Assembly (NCBI RefSeq): GCF_002968285.2
Contig: NZ_CP134400.1
Span: 3,100,001 to 3,164,000 of the forward strand
DNA: 64,000 nucleotides
Reading direction: 5' to 3'
Origin: Mycobacterium sp. ITM-2016-00318
Lineage (GTDB): Bacteria > Actinomycetota > Actinomycetes > Mycobacteriales > Mycobacteriaceae
Positions 8,566 through 17,138 of this stretch are shown piece by piece. Under the pieces are notes generated by a model. It was not told where the DNA came from and did not search any database. It was given only the letters and a program-made list of their open reading frames with translations. Numbering within the stretch: position 1 is the stretch's first letter; every line of letters starts with the position of its first letter. Position numbers and translations under genes: made by a program.

Positions 8566-9483
8566 ATGGACACACGCCGGCTGCAGCTGCTCCTGGCCCT
8601 CTCGCGACTGGGCTCCATGCGCGCGGTCGCCGACGTCCATCATCTGACGACATCGACGGTGTCTCAGCAGATCGCCGCTCTCGCAAGGGAAACCGGCGCC
8701 AAGCTGATCGAGCCCGAAGGTAGACGGGTGCGATTGACCCCCGCCGGACAGCGCCTGGCCGATCATGCCGTCACGATCCTGGCTGCCGTCGACAGCGCCC
8801 GCCTCGACCTCGATCCGGACGCCGAACCCGCCGGAACCGTCCGCGTCGGCGGGTTCGCCACCGGACTTCGCGTCTCGCTGCTGCCGATGATCGCCGATCT
8901 CGCCGAGCATTATCCGAAGGTCGAGTTCGTGATCAGTGAGTACGAGCCCATCGAAGTGTTCGCACTGCTCACCAACGACGACCTCGACCTCGCGCTGACC
9001 TACGACTACAACCTCGCGCCCGCCTCCCCTGGTCCCGCGTTGGAGACCGTCCCGTTGTGGTCTGTCGAATGGGGACTCGCCGTGCCTGCCGAGTCCGCGG
9101 CGCACGGGGCTTCCGATATCAGCGCCTTCGCCGATCGAACGTGGATCGTCAACTCGCGCAACACCGCGGACGAAGACGCGGTCCGTACGCTGGCATCACT
9201 CGCGGGCTTCACCCCGCGGATCGCCCACGAGATCGACAGCCTCGACCTGGTCGAGGATCTGATCGCCGCCGGCTACGGCGTCGGTCTGCTGCCGATCGGC
9301 AGGCCAACACATCCCGGCGTCGCCGTGCTGCCGCTCGCGGACCCGAAAGTGGTGCTGACCGCCTACGCCGCGACCCGGCGCGGCAGATCCACCTGGCCCC
9401 CGCTGCGTGTCGTGCTCGACCGGCTGCGGCCGCCGAAGGGTGAGCCGTTGCCGTGGCCTGCATGGCCGCGGCCGATCGCCTGA
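8566..9483 (+). CDS. LysR-family transcriptional regulator
   Basis: A 305-residue LysR regulator. The N-terminal winged helix spans about 1-60 with recognition region TSTVSQQIAALARETGAKLIE and wing GRRVRLTPAGQ. The effector-binding domain follows from about 85 (GTVRVGGFATGLRVSLLP). The start is ATG 8566, 2 bp after the NTF2 stop; an upstream GTG in the same frame would run inside that gene. It probably binds the dyad at 8116-8134 and controls the NTF2 gene, itself and perhaps the divergent kinase. The ligand is unknown. Confidence 0.9.
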   Translation: MDTRRLQLLLALSRLGSMRAVADVHHLTTSTVSQQIAALARETGAKLIEPEGRRVRLTPAGQRLADHAVTILAAVDSARLDLDPDAEPAGTVRVGGFATGLRVSLLPMIADLAEHYPKVEFVISEYEPIEVFALLTNDDLDLALTYDYNLAPASPGPALETVPLWSVEWGLAVPAESAAHGASDISAFADRTWIVNSRNTADEDAVRTLASLAGFTPRIAHEIDSLDLVEDLIAAGYGVGLLPIGRPTHPGVAVLPLADPKVVLTAYAATRRGRSTWPPLRVVLDRLRPPKGEPLPWPAWPRPIA

Positions 9484-9488
9484 GCAGG

Positions 9489-9722
9489 TCAGGCGGCCTT
9501 TCGCTGCCGGCCCGTTCGTCGGCGCGTTTCGGTCGACCAGAGATGGGCGCAGGTCGGGCACTGCAGGTGGACCACCGTGCCCCTGTTGCTCAACAGGTAC
9601 TGCCAGTGTGTCGCGCAGTTAGCGCTGCTCTGGCAGTCGGCGCAGGCACGGCCGTGCTCACAACGCGGGCATTCCAGCCAGGCGCGGCGGGACCGGTCGG
9701 CGGTCGGGTCAATCGGCAACAC
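9489..9722 (-). CDS. Small cysteine-rich zinc-ribbon-like protein
   Basis: A 77-residue hypothetical protein with three CxxC-type pairs (CPRCEHGRACADC and CPTC) plus single cysteines, followed by a basic tail rich in Arg and Lys. This suggests two structural zinc sites. I start it at GTG 9722, which lies inside the end of the upstream gene (overlap about 14 bp), indicating coupling; the frame is open further up only as a shadow. No enzyme family is recognised. It is convergent with the LysR gene. Confidence 0.65.
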   Translation of the reverse strand: MLPIDPTADRSRRAWLECPRCEHGRACADCQSSANCATHWQYLLSNRGTVVHLQCPTCAHLWSTETRRRTGRQRKAA

Positions 9723-9939
9723 GGTCGCGGTCCCGCTCCGGCAGCACGCCTGCGCTGACCAATTCGTCGTAGATGCGTTGCTGTTCATCGTCGAGGTTCG
9801 AATAGAGCAATTCGTAGGCCTCGTTCTCTTCGGCGAGGACCGCAACCGGGTCCCATTCATCACCGATCGCCTCGAGCACAGCGGTGCGCCTTCGTGCCTC
9901 GTCCAACGTCAAGTCGTAGGCGAAGTCGAGGTCGGCCAT
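9709..9939 (-). CDS. Small acidic protein, DUF6400-like
   Basis: A 76-residue acidic, helical protein (MADLDFAYDLTLDEARRRTA, then DDEQQRIYDELVSAGVLP). It resembles the small actinobacterial DUF6400 group from memory, without a known function. ATG 9939 is chosen over GTG 9945 because GGAGG lies 5 bases before it. Its 3' end overlaps the start of the zinc-ribbon gene, so the two form a miniature operon and may work together. Confidence 0.7.
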   Translation of the reverse strand: MADLDFAYDLTLDEARRRTAVLEAIGDEWDPVAVLAEENEAYELLYSNLDDEQQRIYDELVSAGVLPERDRDRVAD

Positions 9940-10063
9940 GGGCACCTCCCATCGTCAAGTACGCGCTTCAAGGAAGTTAGGGTGCCCTATGAAAGCCGTC
10001 GGAAGCAATAAATAACGTCACGTCGATGGTGCGAAATTGGTCACATTCGCGGGCTGTCGGCGC

Positions 10064-11464
10064 TCAGATCTGCCCCAGGGTCAGCGGTTGGGCGGTTCGA
10101 TACGCCTCGACGACCTCCGGGGTCGGCGCGCCGGTGAACATCGTCGTGATACCGAACGACCAACTGGGCGGCGAATCCGATTGCGACAGCATCCATGCCG
10201 CTTGACGGGCCGCCCCGAGCGCCACGTACTCCGCGGGCGTCGGCACCAGCACCGGCTTCCCGAAGATCGAGGGTGCGATGACACGGACCGCCTCGGACCG
10301 CGCGCCGCCGCCCACCAGGATGATCCGTTCGGCGTCGACCCCGTGTGCCGAGATCTTGTCGAGGCAGTACGCCAACGAGCACAGCAGCCCCTCGACTCCG
10401 GCGCGGGCGATGTTGGCCGAGCCGAGGTTACGGGCCGTCATCCCCTGCAACGCCCCCGATGCGTTGGGCAGATTCGGCGACCGTTCACCCTCCAGATAGG
10501 GCACCAACGTCAGACCCTCCGCACCCGGGGGCGCCGACAACGCCAACCGGTCGAGTTCGTCGTAGTCGACGCCGAGCATCGCCGCTACGGCGGCCAACAC
10601 CGGCGCACCGTTGAGCGTGCATACCAGCGGTAGTTGTCGTCCCGTCGCATCGGCGAACCCCGCGACGATTCCCTCGGCGTCGTGCGGCGCCACATGGCCG
10701 ACGGCACTCACCACGCCGGAGGTGCCGAGCGAGACGATGCAGTCGCCGGGTCGGGCATTCAGGCCCAGCGCGGCGCCCGCGTTGTCGCCTGCGCCGGGAC
10801 CGAGCACCGCACCGCTCGGGGTTCGGCCGGCACTGCCATGCGGGTCGAGCACCGTTGGCAACACCGGCCGCCGCCCCCGCATCGCCAATTCCAGGAGGTC
10901 CTCCTGATAGCTGTTCGACTCGGCGGAGAAATACCCGGTTCCGCTGGCGTCGCTGCGGTCGGTGCACAGTGCGCCGAGATCGGCCGAGCCGGTCAGGCGC
11001 CAGGTGAGCCAGTCGTGCGGCAGGCATACCGCTGCGGTCGCGGCGGCGTGGTCGGGTTCGTTGTCGGCGAGCCACCGCAGTTTGCTCACGGTGATGGCGG
11101 CGACCGGAACGACGCCTATGCGCTTGGCCCACTCCGCTGCTCCGCCGAGCTCGCAGACGAGTTCGGCTGCCGCGGCACTGGACCGAACGTCGTTCCACAG
11201 CAACGCATCTCGAACGACCTCACCGCCTTCGTCCAAGCACACCATGCCGTGCTGCTGCGCTCCCACCGACACGGCGGCGACGTTGTCGAGACCGCCTGCT
11301 TTCTCGACGGCAGCGGCAAGGGCTTCCCACCAGCGTTGCGGATCGACTTCGGTGCCGTCGGGGTGAGCAGCCGTGCCGGATCGCACGATCTCACCCGTCT
11401 CCGCGTCGCACACCAGCACCTTGCACGACTGCGTGGACGAGTCGACACCGGCGACGAGGGTCAT
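10064..11464 (-). CDS. xylB: Xylulokinase (FGGY family)
   Basis: A 466-residue D-xylulose kinase that would feed xylulose 5-phosphate to the pentose phosphate pathway. Motifs are [13 protein letters not shown] at 6-18, the XylB substrate motif VGAQQHGMV near 66-74, LLWNDVRS near 88-95, [10 protein letters not shown] near 220, and [11 protein letters not shown] near 360. The length suits actinobacterial XylB. The start is ATG 11464 and it is divergent from the RibD-like gene. No sugar transporter lies beside it. Confidence 0.85.
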   Translation of the reverse strand: MTLVAGVDSSTQSCKVLVCDAETGEIVRSGTAAHPDGTEVDPQRWWEALAAAVEKAGGLDNVAAVSVGAQQHGMVCLDEGGEVVRDALLWNDVRSSAAAAELVCELGGAAEWAKRIGVVPVAAITVSKLRWLADNEPDHAAATAAVCLPHDWLTWRLTGSADLGALCTDRSDASGTGYFSAESNSYQEDLLELAMRGRRPVLPTVLDPHGSAGRTPSGAVLGPGAGDNAGAALGLNARPGDCIVSLGTSGVVSAVGHVAPHDAEGIVAGFADATGRQLPLVCTLNGAPVLAAVAAMLGVDYDELDRLALSAPPGAEGLTLVPYLEGERSPNLPNASGALQGMTARNLGSANIARAGVEGLLCSLAYCLDKISAHGVDAERIILVGGGARSEAVRVIAPSIFGKPVLVPTPAEYVALGAARQAAWMLSQSDSPPSWSFGITTMFTGAPTPEVVEAYRTAQPLTLGQI

Positions 11465-11526
11465 TATTGCGAAGCTACCCGCAATAGAAGCGATGAGTTC
11501 CGCACTGTGGGTGTGTCTGTTTGAGT

Positions 11527-12078
11527 ATGCGAAAACTCGTGATCACCCAGAACATCACGCTCGACGGGTCGATCGAGGTGCTCGACGACTGGTTCGACCC
11601 GCATCTGCAGGACGACGAGCTGCTGGCCGAGACCCACCACCAGGACGCGGAGTGCGACGCGATGCTGCTCGGTCGGCAGACGTTCGAGGACTTCCGCGGC
11701 TACTGGCCGGTGCAGAGCGACGATCAGACCGGCATCGCCGGCTATCTCAACGACGTCGCCAAGTACGTGGTGTCGGCGACGATGACCGACCCGCGATGGA
11801 CGAACTCGACGATTGTCGGCGGTGACCCGGTAAACCGGGTGCGCGAGTTGAAGTCGCAGCCGGGCAAGGACATCGTGCTCACGGGCAGCATCAGCCTCGC
11901 TCACAGCCTGATCGCGGCCCGCGTCGTCGACGAGTACCGACTGTTCGTCTATCCCGTCGTGCAGGGGCGAGGCCGCAGGCTGTTTCCCGACGGCGTGTCG
12001 ATGTCAGGTTTGACCTCGGTCGAGCCGCCGAAGTCGTTTCCGTCCGGCATCGCCCTGCTGCGCTACGCCGCGAACTGA
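11527..12078 (+). CDS. Dihydrofolate reductase-like/RibD C-terminal domain protein
   Basis: A 183-residue protein of the RibD-C/DHFR-like fold, common in actinobacteria as YwjB/YyaP-like oxidoreductases that bind NADPH. Visible marks are the opening [15 protein letters not shown], the central [17 protein letters not shown], and near the C-terminus [26 protein letters not shown] use ATG 11527; TTG 11521 is the alternative. It lacks the deaminase half of true RibD, so a role in riboflavin synthesis is unlikely. The actual substrate is unknown. Confidence 0.82.
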   Translation: MRKLVITQNITLDGSIEVLDDWFDPHLQDDELLAETHHQDAECDAMLLGRQTFEDFRGYWPVQSDDQTGIAGYLNDVAKYVVSATMTDPRWTNSTIVGGDPVNRVRELKSQPGKDIVLTGSISLAHSLIAARVVDEYRLFVYPVVQGRGRRLFPDGVSMSGLTSVEPPKSFPSGIALLRYAAN

Positions 12079-12118
12079 AACCGCCGATCGCGCCATTGGT
12101 GACCTCTCCCCTGCCAGA

Positions 12119-12634
12119 ATGAGCTTCGTGGACACCGAGCATCCGGAAGCGAACAAGCGGTGGGATGCCGATCGCGACGAAACGGAAGCTCAACGGCTGG
12201 ACCGGAATTGGTCGAGTCTGCTGCAGGAGCTCAGGGTGACCCAGACCGGGGTGCAGCTGCTCACCGGATTCCTGCTCACCATCCCGTTCCAGCAACGCTT
12301 CACCCAGCTCGACGGCACGATGAAGACCGTGTATCTGGTGACCGTCGGATGTTCGCTCGGCGCCACCGTTCTGCTGGTCGCGCCGGTCGGCATGCATCGT
12401 GTGCTCTTTCGCAGGCACCGTTTGGATGCAATCGTGTCGGTGTCCCACGCGTGCGCGGTCGCCGGGTTGGTACTTCTCGGCTTCTCCCTCGCAGGCGTAG
12501 CCACAGTCATATTCGACACGGTGGCGGGGCCTGCCGCCGGGTGGACCGCCGGGGGGTCCACGCTGGCGGCATTCATCGTGTTCTGGTTCCTGATACCGCT
12601 GCCACTTCGCCGCAGAGCCGACCGGTCCTACTAG
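12119..12634 (+). CDS. DUF6328 four-segment membrane protein
   Basis: A 171-residue protein with a charged N-terminus and four membrane segments (approximately 44-60, 70-92, 105-130 and 135-158). The motif LQELRVTQTGVQLLTGFLLT near 35-54 and PFQQRF match the DUF6328 family, widespread in actinobacteria and of unknown function. ATG 12119 gives the family's usual start. It lies upstream of the DoxX-like gene, with 36 bp between, and may be co-transcribed. Confidence 0.78.
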   Translation: MSFVDTEHPEANKRWDADRDETEAQRLDRNWSSLLQELRVTQTGVQLLTGFLLTIPFQQRFTQLDGTMKTVYLVTVGCSLGATVLLVAPVGMHRVLFRRHRLDAIVSVSHACAVAGLVLLGFSLAGVATVIFDTVAGPAAGWTAGGSTLAAFIVFWFLIPLPLRRRADRSY

Positions 12635-12670
12635 GGTTTGTGACGCGCTGCGCTTGGGAACCCCTGGGCC

Positions 12671-13588
12671 ATGTTGATCCGACGTATCGCGCGCCCGCTC
12701 CTTTCTGTGGCTTTCATCGGGCAAGGGGTGGATGCAATCCGAAACCCCAAGACCGCCGCCGACGCGGCCCGCCCCGCTCTCGACGGCATGCGTAAGCTAC
12801 CCGACTCGATCGGCACGAAGGTGCCGTCCGACGCCGAGAACTTCGCGCGGGTCAATGCCGCCGTGCAGATCGGCGGCGGACTGCTGCTGGCAACCGGCAA
12901 GATGCCGCGATTGGCCTCCGCCGCACTGGCATTCACTGTCATACCGGGCAGTCTCGGTGGCCACATGTTCTGGAACGAACCCGACCCGCAACGCAAGGCG
13001 GACGAACGCCGGGCCTTCATGACCGACCTGAGCCTGCTCGGAGGGCTGATCATCGCGGCCGTCGACACCGAGGGCAAACCGTCGCTCGGGTGGCGCGGCC
13101 GTCGCGCGGCCCGGGCGGTCACCGCCGCGCTGCCTGTCGGAGCCGCCTCCGGCGGAGCGCTTTCCGACAGCGCGTTCGCCGAGAAGCTGGGCCACGGCCT
13201 GAGCGCGGCGCGAGAGCGAGGCGCCGAACTTGCCGACGTCGCCCGCGACCGGGCGCCCGAGATAGCCGAAGCCGCTCGCGAACGAGCCGCCGGGCTGGCC
13301 GAGATCGCGCGTGAGCGCGGACCCGAGCTGGCCGAGGCCGCGCGGGGACGAGCCGCCGAGTTGGCCGACGTCGCGCGCGAACGGGCACCGGAGTTCGCCG
13401 ACGCTGCGCGCGGGCGCGCCGCCGGGTTGGCCGAGGTGGCGCGCGAACGCGCACCTGAGCTCGCCGAAGCTGCCCGGGATCGGGCAGAGGCCGCCCGCGA
13501 CCGCGCAAGCACTTTCGCCGACACCGCACGGACTCAGACCAAGCAGACCAAGCGCGAGGCGAAGAAGCAGCGCCGTCGTCTGAGCTGA
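12671..13588 (+). CDS. DoxX-family membrane protein with long 11-residue-repeat tail
   Basis: A 305-residue protein. Residues 1-135 are a DoxX-like membrane domain (LSVAFIGQGVDAIRNPKT, AAVQIGGGLLLATG, VIPGSLGGHMFWNEPDP). The segment 140-180 is an Ala/Gly-rich linker. Residues 181-286 are about ten copies of an 11-residue unit of the form R-x-R-A-x-E-L-A-E-A-A, followed by a basic tail (KREAKKQRRRLS). The tail should form a long amphipathic, highly charged helix on the cytosolic face. DoxX proteins are linked to thiosulfate and redox handling, but the role here is unknown. Confidence 0.82.
   Translation: MLIRRIARPLLSVAFIGQGVDAIRNPKTAADAARPALDGMRKLPDSIGTKVPSDAENFARVNAAVQIGGGLLLATGKMPRLASAALAFTVIPGSLGGHMFWNEPDPQRKADERRAFMTDLSLLGGLIIAAVDTEGKPSLGWRGRRAARAVTAALPVGAASGGALSDSAFAEKLGHGLSAARERGAELADVARDRAPEIAEAARERAAGLAEIARERGPELAEAARGRAAELADVARERAPEFADAARGRAAGLAEVARERAPELAEAARDRAEAARDRASTFADTARTQTKQTKREAKKQRRRLS
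13211..13528 (+). repeat. Coding tandem repeat, 33-bp period (11-residue units)
   Basis: About ten degenerate 33-bp units (one shortened to 21 bp) encode the helical tail of the DoxX-like protein. The 11-residue period is that of a right-handed hendecad coiled coil or a surface-binding amphipathic helix, not a heptad. Confidence 0.85.
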
Positions 13589-13628
13589 GTACGCCTGGCG
13601 GAAGCGTCGGGCCGGTAAATTGGCGATC

Positions 13629-14111
13629 ATGACCACCGATCCGACGTACGGCAGCGATCCCAGAAGCTATCCGCCACCGTTTCCCGCCGGTCTCGAGCGG
13701 GGCGGCGTTGTCGTCCGGTTCTTCGCCAGGCTCATCGACGGCATCGTCGTCGGTATCGTCAGCTTTCTGCTCAGCTTCTTCACCGACACCCTGTCCAGCG
13801 TCTGGGTGACCGGGTTGTTCACCGGCCTGCTGATGTTCGCGTACTTCGTCGCGTTCGAAACCGCCCAGGGCTGGACGCCCGGCAAGCGGGTGCTCGGCCT
13901 GCGTGTGCACGGTCCCGGCGGCGCACCGAAGCCGACGGCGCAACAGGCTGCGATCCGCAACTTGTGGACGCTGTTCCCGATCATTCCGTTCGTCGGCGGC
14001 CTGCTCGCCTTCGTCGCGATGATCGTGATCGCGGTGACCATCAGCGGTAGCCCGACCAAGCAGGGCAAGCACGACGACCTCGCGGGCGGAACCCAGGTCG
14101 TCAAACGCTGA
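13629..14111 (+). CDS. RDD-family membrane protein
   Basis: A 160-residue RDD protein. The family's first signature appears as VRFFARLIDGIVVGIVSFLL near 33-52, and the second as the segment around GWTPGKRVLGLRVHG near 82-96. There are about three membrane segments. RDD proteins are suspected transporters or membrane modifiers. I take ATG 13629 in preference to TTG 13620. It is convergent with the gluconate permease with 3 bp between stops. Confidence 0.85.
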   Translation: MTTDPTYGSDPRSYPPPFPAGLERGGVVVRFFARLIDGIVVGIVSFLLSFFTDTLSSVWVTGLFTGLLMFAYFVAFETAQGWTPGKRVLGLRVHGPGGAPKPTAQQAAIRNLWTLFPIIPFVGGLLAFVAMIVIAVTISGSPTKQGKHDDLAGGTQVVKR

Positions 14112-14114
14112 GCG

Positions 14115-15584
14115 TCAGATCACCAGCCCGAGTAGCAGCACCAGGATGAGCCCGGTCACCGACAGCACCGTCTCCATGATCGACCACGACTTGATGGTCT
14201 GACCCACGCTCATCCCGAAGTACTCCTTCACCAGCCAGAAACCGGCGTCGTTGACGTGGGAGAAGAACAGCGAGCCTGCGCCGACGGCGAGCACGATCAG
14301 CGACACCTCGCCGGTGCTCATCCCCTCGACCAGTCCGAGCATCAGCGAGGACGCGGTGATCGTGGCGACCGTCGCCGAACCCGTCGCGAGGCGGATCAGC
14401 ACGGCCAGCACCCAGGCCAGCAGGATGACCGAGACGTTGGCCGCCGTGGCCCATTCCGCCAGCTTCGTTCCGATACCGGTGTCGACGAGCACCTGCTTGA
14501 ACCCGCCGCCCGCGGCGACGATGAGGATGATGCCCGCGACGGGCGGCAACGATGTCTCAATGCACTTCGTAATGTGATCGCGGGTCATCGCGGCGCCGCG
14601 ACCCAGCGTGAACATGCCGACGATGACGGCGATCAGCAACGCCATCAGCGGACGCCCGAGAATGTCGAAAGTCTGTCGGAGAAGGTTGTTCTCGTCTTCG
14701 ATGAAGATGTCGACCAGCGCCTTGCCCATCATCAGTGCTACGGGAAGGAGCACCGAGAACATCGTGATGCCGAAGGAGGGTCGCTGTCGCTCGGTGCGCG
14801 TGGCCGTCTGCGTTGCCGCACGGGTGCCGTCGGCTTCCACCTCCCCCGCCGCGGCCCCGACTCCCCCGTTGCCGTCGAAGTCATCGGCGTCGAACCGATC
14901 GGGCACATCGAGGACGACCCACTTTCCGGCGAGTCGCCCGAACAGCGGGCCTGCCACGATCACCGTCGGAATCGCCACCGCGACGCCGAGCGCAAGCGTG
15001 ATACCGAGATCCGCGCCGAGGAGGTCGATCGCGGTGAGCGGTCCCGGGTGCGGCGGCACAAGCCCGTGCATGGCCGAAAGCCCTGCCAGCGCCGGAATTC
15101 CGACCGTGATCAGCGACAACTGCGAACGCTTGGCCACCAGGTAGATGACGGGCATCAGCAGCACCAGCCCGATCTCGAAGAACATCGGCAGCCCGATGAT
15201 CGAGCCCACGAGCGCCATCGCCCACGGCAATGCCCTCGGCGACGCGTGACCGACGATGGTGTCGACTATCTCGTCGGCGCCGCCGGAGTCGGCCAGCAGC
15301 TTCGCGAACATCGCGCCGAGGGCGATCAGAACGCCGACGCCCGCGGCCGTGGTGCCGAACCCGTCGGCGAACGATTCCAGGACGTCGCCGATGTTGACCC
15401 CCGCAACGATGCCGACGGTCAGGGCGCCGAAGATCAGCGCAAGGAACGGATGCAGCTTGGCGACAGTGATCAGGACGACGATCAGCGCGATGCCCGCCAG
15501 CGCGGCGAGCACGAGCTGCCAGCCGGCGGCAACTGGCTCGGCCAACTCGGTATCGGCCGCAAGGACAGTGAGTGCCGGGGTCAT
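14115..15584 (-). CDS. gntP: Gluconate permease, GntP family
   Basis: A 489-residue inner-membrane proton symporter with about 12-14 hydrophobic segments. GntP marks include PFLALIFGALTVGIVAG near 46-62, the glycine-rich FGTTAAGVGVLIALGAMFAK, GLVPPHPGPLTAIDLLGADLG near 175-195, and SHVNDAGFWLVKEYFGMSVG near the C-terminus. A hydrophilic loop near 235-270 (GNGGVGAAAGEVEADG) is longer than usual. It imports gluconate for the upstream kinase; its start overlaps the kinase stop (ATGA, 15581-15584). Confidence 0.92.
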   Translation of the reverse strand: MTPALTVLAADTELAEPVAAGWQLVLAALAGIALIVVLITVAKLHPFLALIFGALTVGIVAGVNIGDVLESFADGFGTTAAGVGVLIALGAMFAKLLADSGGADEIVDTIVGHASPRALPWAMALVGSIIGLPMFFEIGLVLLMPVIYLVAKRSQLSLITVGIPALAGLSAMHGLVPPHPGPLTAIDLLGADLGITLALGVAVAIPTVIVAGPLFGRLAGKWVVLDVPDRFDADDFDGNGGVGAAAGEVEADGTRAATQTATRTERQRPSFGITMFSVLLPVALMMGKALVDIFIEDENNLLRQTFDILGRPLMALLIAVIVGMFTLGRGAAMTRDHITKCIETSLPPVAGIILIVAAGGGFKQVLVDTGIGTKLAEWATAANVSVILLAWVLAVLIRLATGSATVATITASSLMLGLVEGMSTGEVSLIVLAVGAGSLFFSHVNDAGFWLVKEYFGMSVGQTIKSWSIMETVLSVTGLILVLLLGLVI

Positions 15585-16099
15585 GTGTTCTCCTGTTCGG
15601 TTGCGCGCGAATCCATAAGGGCCAGATAGGTTTCGATAACCGAATCGATGTCCTGGTCGACGTCGATTGTCACGCCACCTTCGTCCTCGGCGAGCGGCTC
15701 GAGGGTGGCGAATTGCGACGCCAGCAGCGAGGCGGGCATGAAATGGCCAGGGCGGCTGGACTGCCGCCTGCTGATCACCTCAGGCGATCCGGCGAGGTGG
15801 AGGAAGATCACGTCACCGCAGTGGCGCCGTAGTTGGTCGCGGTACTTGCGCTTCAAGGCCGAGCAGCTCATCACACCGCCGTCGGTGCTGCGCGCGGCGA
15901 GCCAGGCACCGATCGCCTCGAGCCAGGGATACCGGTCGTCGTCGTTCAGCGGTTCACCTGAGGTCATCTTGGCGATGTTGGCGGGTGGGTGGAAATCGTC
16001 GGCGTCGGCGAACGGCACGCGAATGCGCTGTGCAAGCGCCGCGCCCACGGTCGACTTACCGGAGCCGGAAACGCCCATCACCACGATCGGTGACCCCAT
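15581..16099 (-). CDS. gntK: Gluconokinase, GntK type
   Basis: A 172-residue P-loop kinase that makes 6-phosphogluconate from gluconate. Walker A GVSGSGKST is at 9-17. The gluconokinase motifs DADDFHPPANIAKM near 33-46 and CSALKRKYRDQLR near 79-91 are present, as is the base-contact region SRPGHFMPASLLASQ. ATG 16099 with GGTGGGG just upstream is preferred over GTG 16108. It is coupled to the permease and divergent from the FadR-type regulator, forming a complete gluconate uptake and activation module. Confidence 0.93.
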   Translation of the reverse strand: MGSPIVVMGVSGSGKSTVGAALAQRIRVPFADADDFHPPANIAKMTSGEPLNDDDRYPWLEAIGAWLAARSTDGGVMSCSALKRKYRDQLRRHCGDVIFLHLAGSPEVISRRQSSRPGHFMPASLLASQFATLEPLAEDEGGVTIDVDQDIDSVIETYLALMDSRATEQENT

Positions 16100-16157
16100 C
16101 AACCCCACCTACCCTTTTGTGCCGGACGTCACACAGATTGCCTCAATAGTCATATGA

Positions 16158-16171
16158 TTGCAAGCCTGCAA
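16158..16171. promoter_or_regulatory. Inverted repeat, candidate operator (TTGCA-N4-TGCAA)
   Basis: Perfect 5-bp arms with a 4-base spacer lie in the 124-bp gap between divergent gntK and the FadR-type regulator. The position fits an operator of that regulator, but short arms make chance possible. Confidence 0.4.
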
Positions 16172-16223
16172 CAAAAAGATCTGTTCTTAGCAGGCACTAG
16201 CAAACGTATGACAGCATGTATGA

Positions 16224-16964
16224 GTGGCATCGCCCTCAAACGTCGGCGCCTTGCATCGCAATCTGCTGGCCGCACTCGGCACCGGAATCGCGTCCGGGAG
16301 GTACCCGGTGGGCCAGGTGCTCACGCTCGAGGGGGTCAGCGCGGAGCACGGGGTCTCCCGCAGCGTCGCCCGCGAGGCGATCCGAGTGCTCGAGTCGATG
16401 GGCATGGTGGCGTCGCGCCGCAGGGTCGGAATCACGATCCAGCCGTCGGACAGGTGGAACGTCTTCGACCCGGTGGTGATCCGGTGGCGGCTGGAATCCG
16501 ACGACCGCGCGGCCGTTCTGGTCTCGCTGTCGGAGTTGCGGCGGGGCTTCGAACCCGCCGCGGCCGCACTGGCCGCACGCCGCGCCGACCCACATCAGTG
16601 CCGAATCCTGGCAGCCGCGGTTTCGGACATGGTCATTCACGGGCGAGCAGGCGATCTCGAGTCTTATCTTCTGGCGGACAAGGTCTTCCATCGCACACTG
16701 CTGGAAGCCAGCGGCAACGAGATGTTCCGGGCCCTCAACGACGTGGTAGCCGAGATCCTGACCGGCCGGACCCATCACCACATGATGCCGACGACACCCA
16801 ATCCGGTGGCCATCGAATTGCACGACGAAGTCGCCCGCGCGATCCGGCTCCGGGATGAGGCCGCCGCCGAGCATGCGATGCGCGCGATCATCGACGAGGC
16901 CGTCGCCGCCGTCGCCGACGAGTCCACCGCCGAAGCCGATCATGATGCGGCCTCACCGCGCTAG
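16224..16964 (+). CDS. FadR/GntR-family regulator (FCD domain), likely gluconate repressor
   Basis: A 246-residue regulator. The N-terminal winged helix covers about 8-75, with recognition part SAEHGVSRSVAREAIRVLES and wing GMVASRRRVGITI. The all-helical FCD ligand-binding domain covers about 95-230, with metal-ligand-type histidines (ADKVFHRTLLEASGN; ELHDEVARAI). GTG 16224 is the start. Its place opposite gntK-gntP suggests it represses gluconate use and is released by gluconate or 6-phosphogluconate. That assignment is by context. Confidence 0.85.
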   Translation: MASPSNVGALHRNLLAALGTGIASGRYPVGQVLTLEGVSAEHGVSRSVAREAIRVLESMGMVASRRRVGITIQPSDRWNVFDPVVIRWRLESDDRAAVLVSLSELRRGFEPAAAALAARRADPHQCRILAAAVSDMVIHGRAGDLESYLLADKVFHRTLLEASGNEMFRALNDVVAEILTGRTHHHMMPTTPNPVAIELHDEVARAIRLRDEAAAEHAMRAIIDEAVAAVADESTAEADHDAASPR

Positions 16965-17138
16965 CCGGTCGTCGCGTTGTGCCATGTCCTCCTGCAACGC
17001 CTGCCTGGAGACCGTGGGTACATTCGAGCCGCTGCAGCCGTGCAGTCGGATAGCGCCGCAGCACAGCATTCCGGCCGCAGCCAGCACGGCAGTGGAGGAA
17101 TACACCGAGCCTGCTGGTATTTGATAGGAGTCACTACT

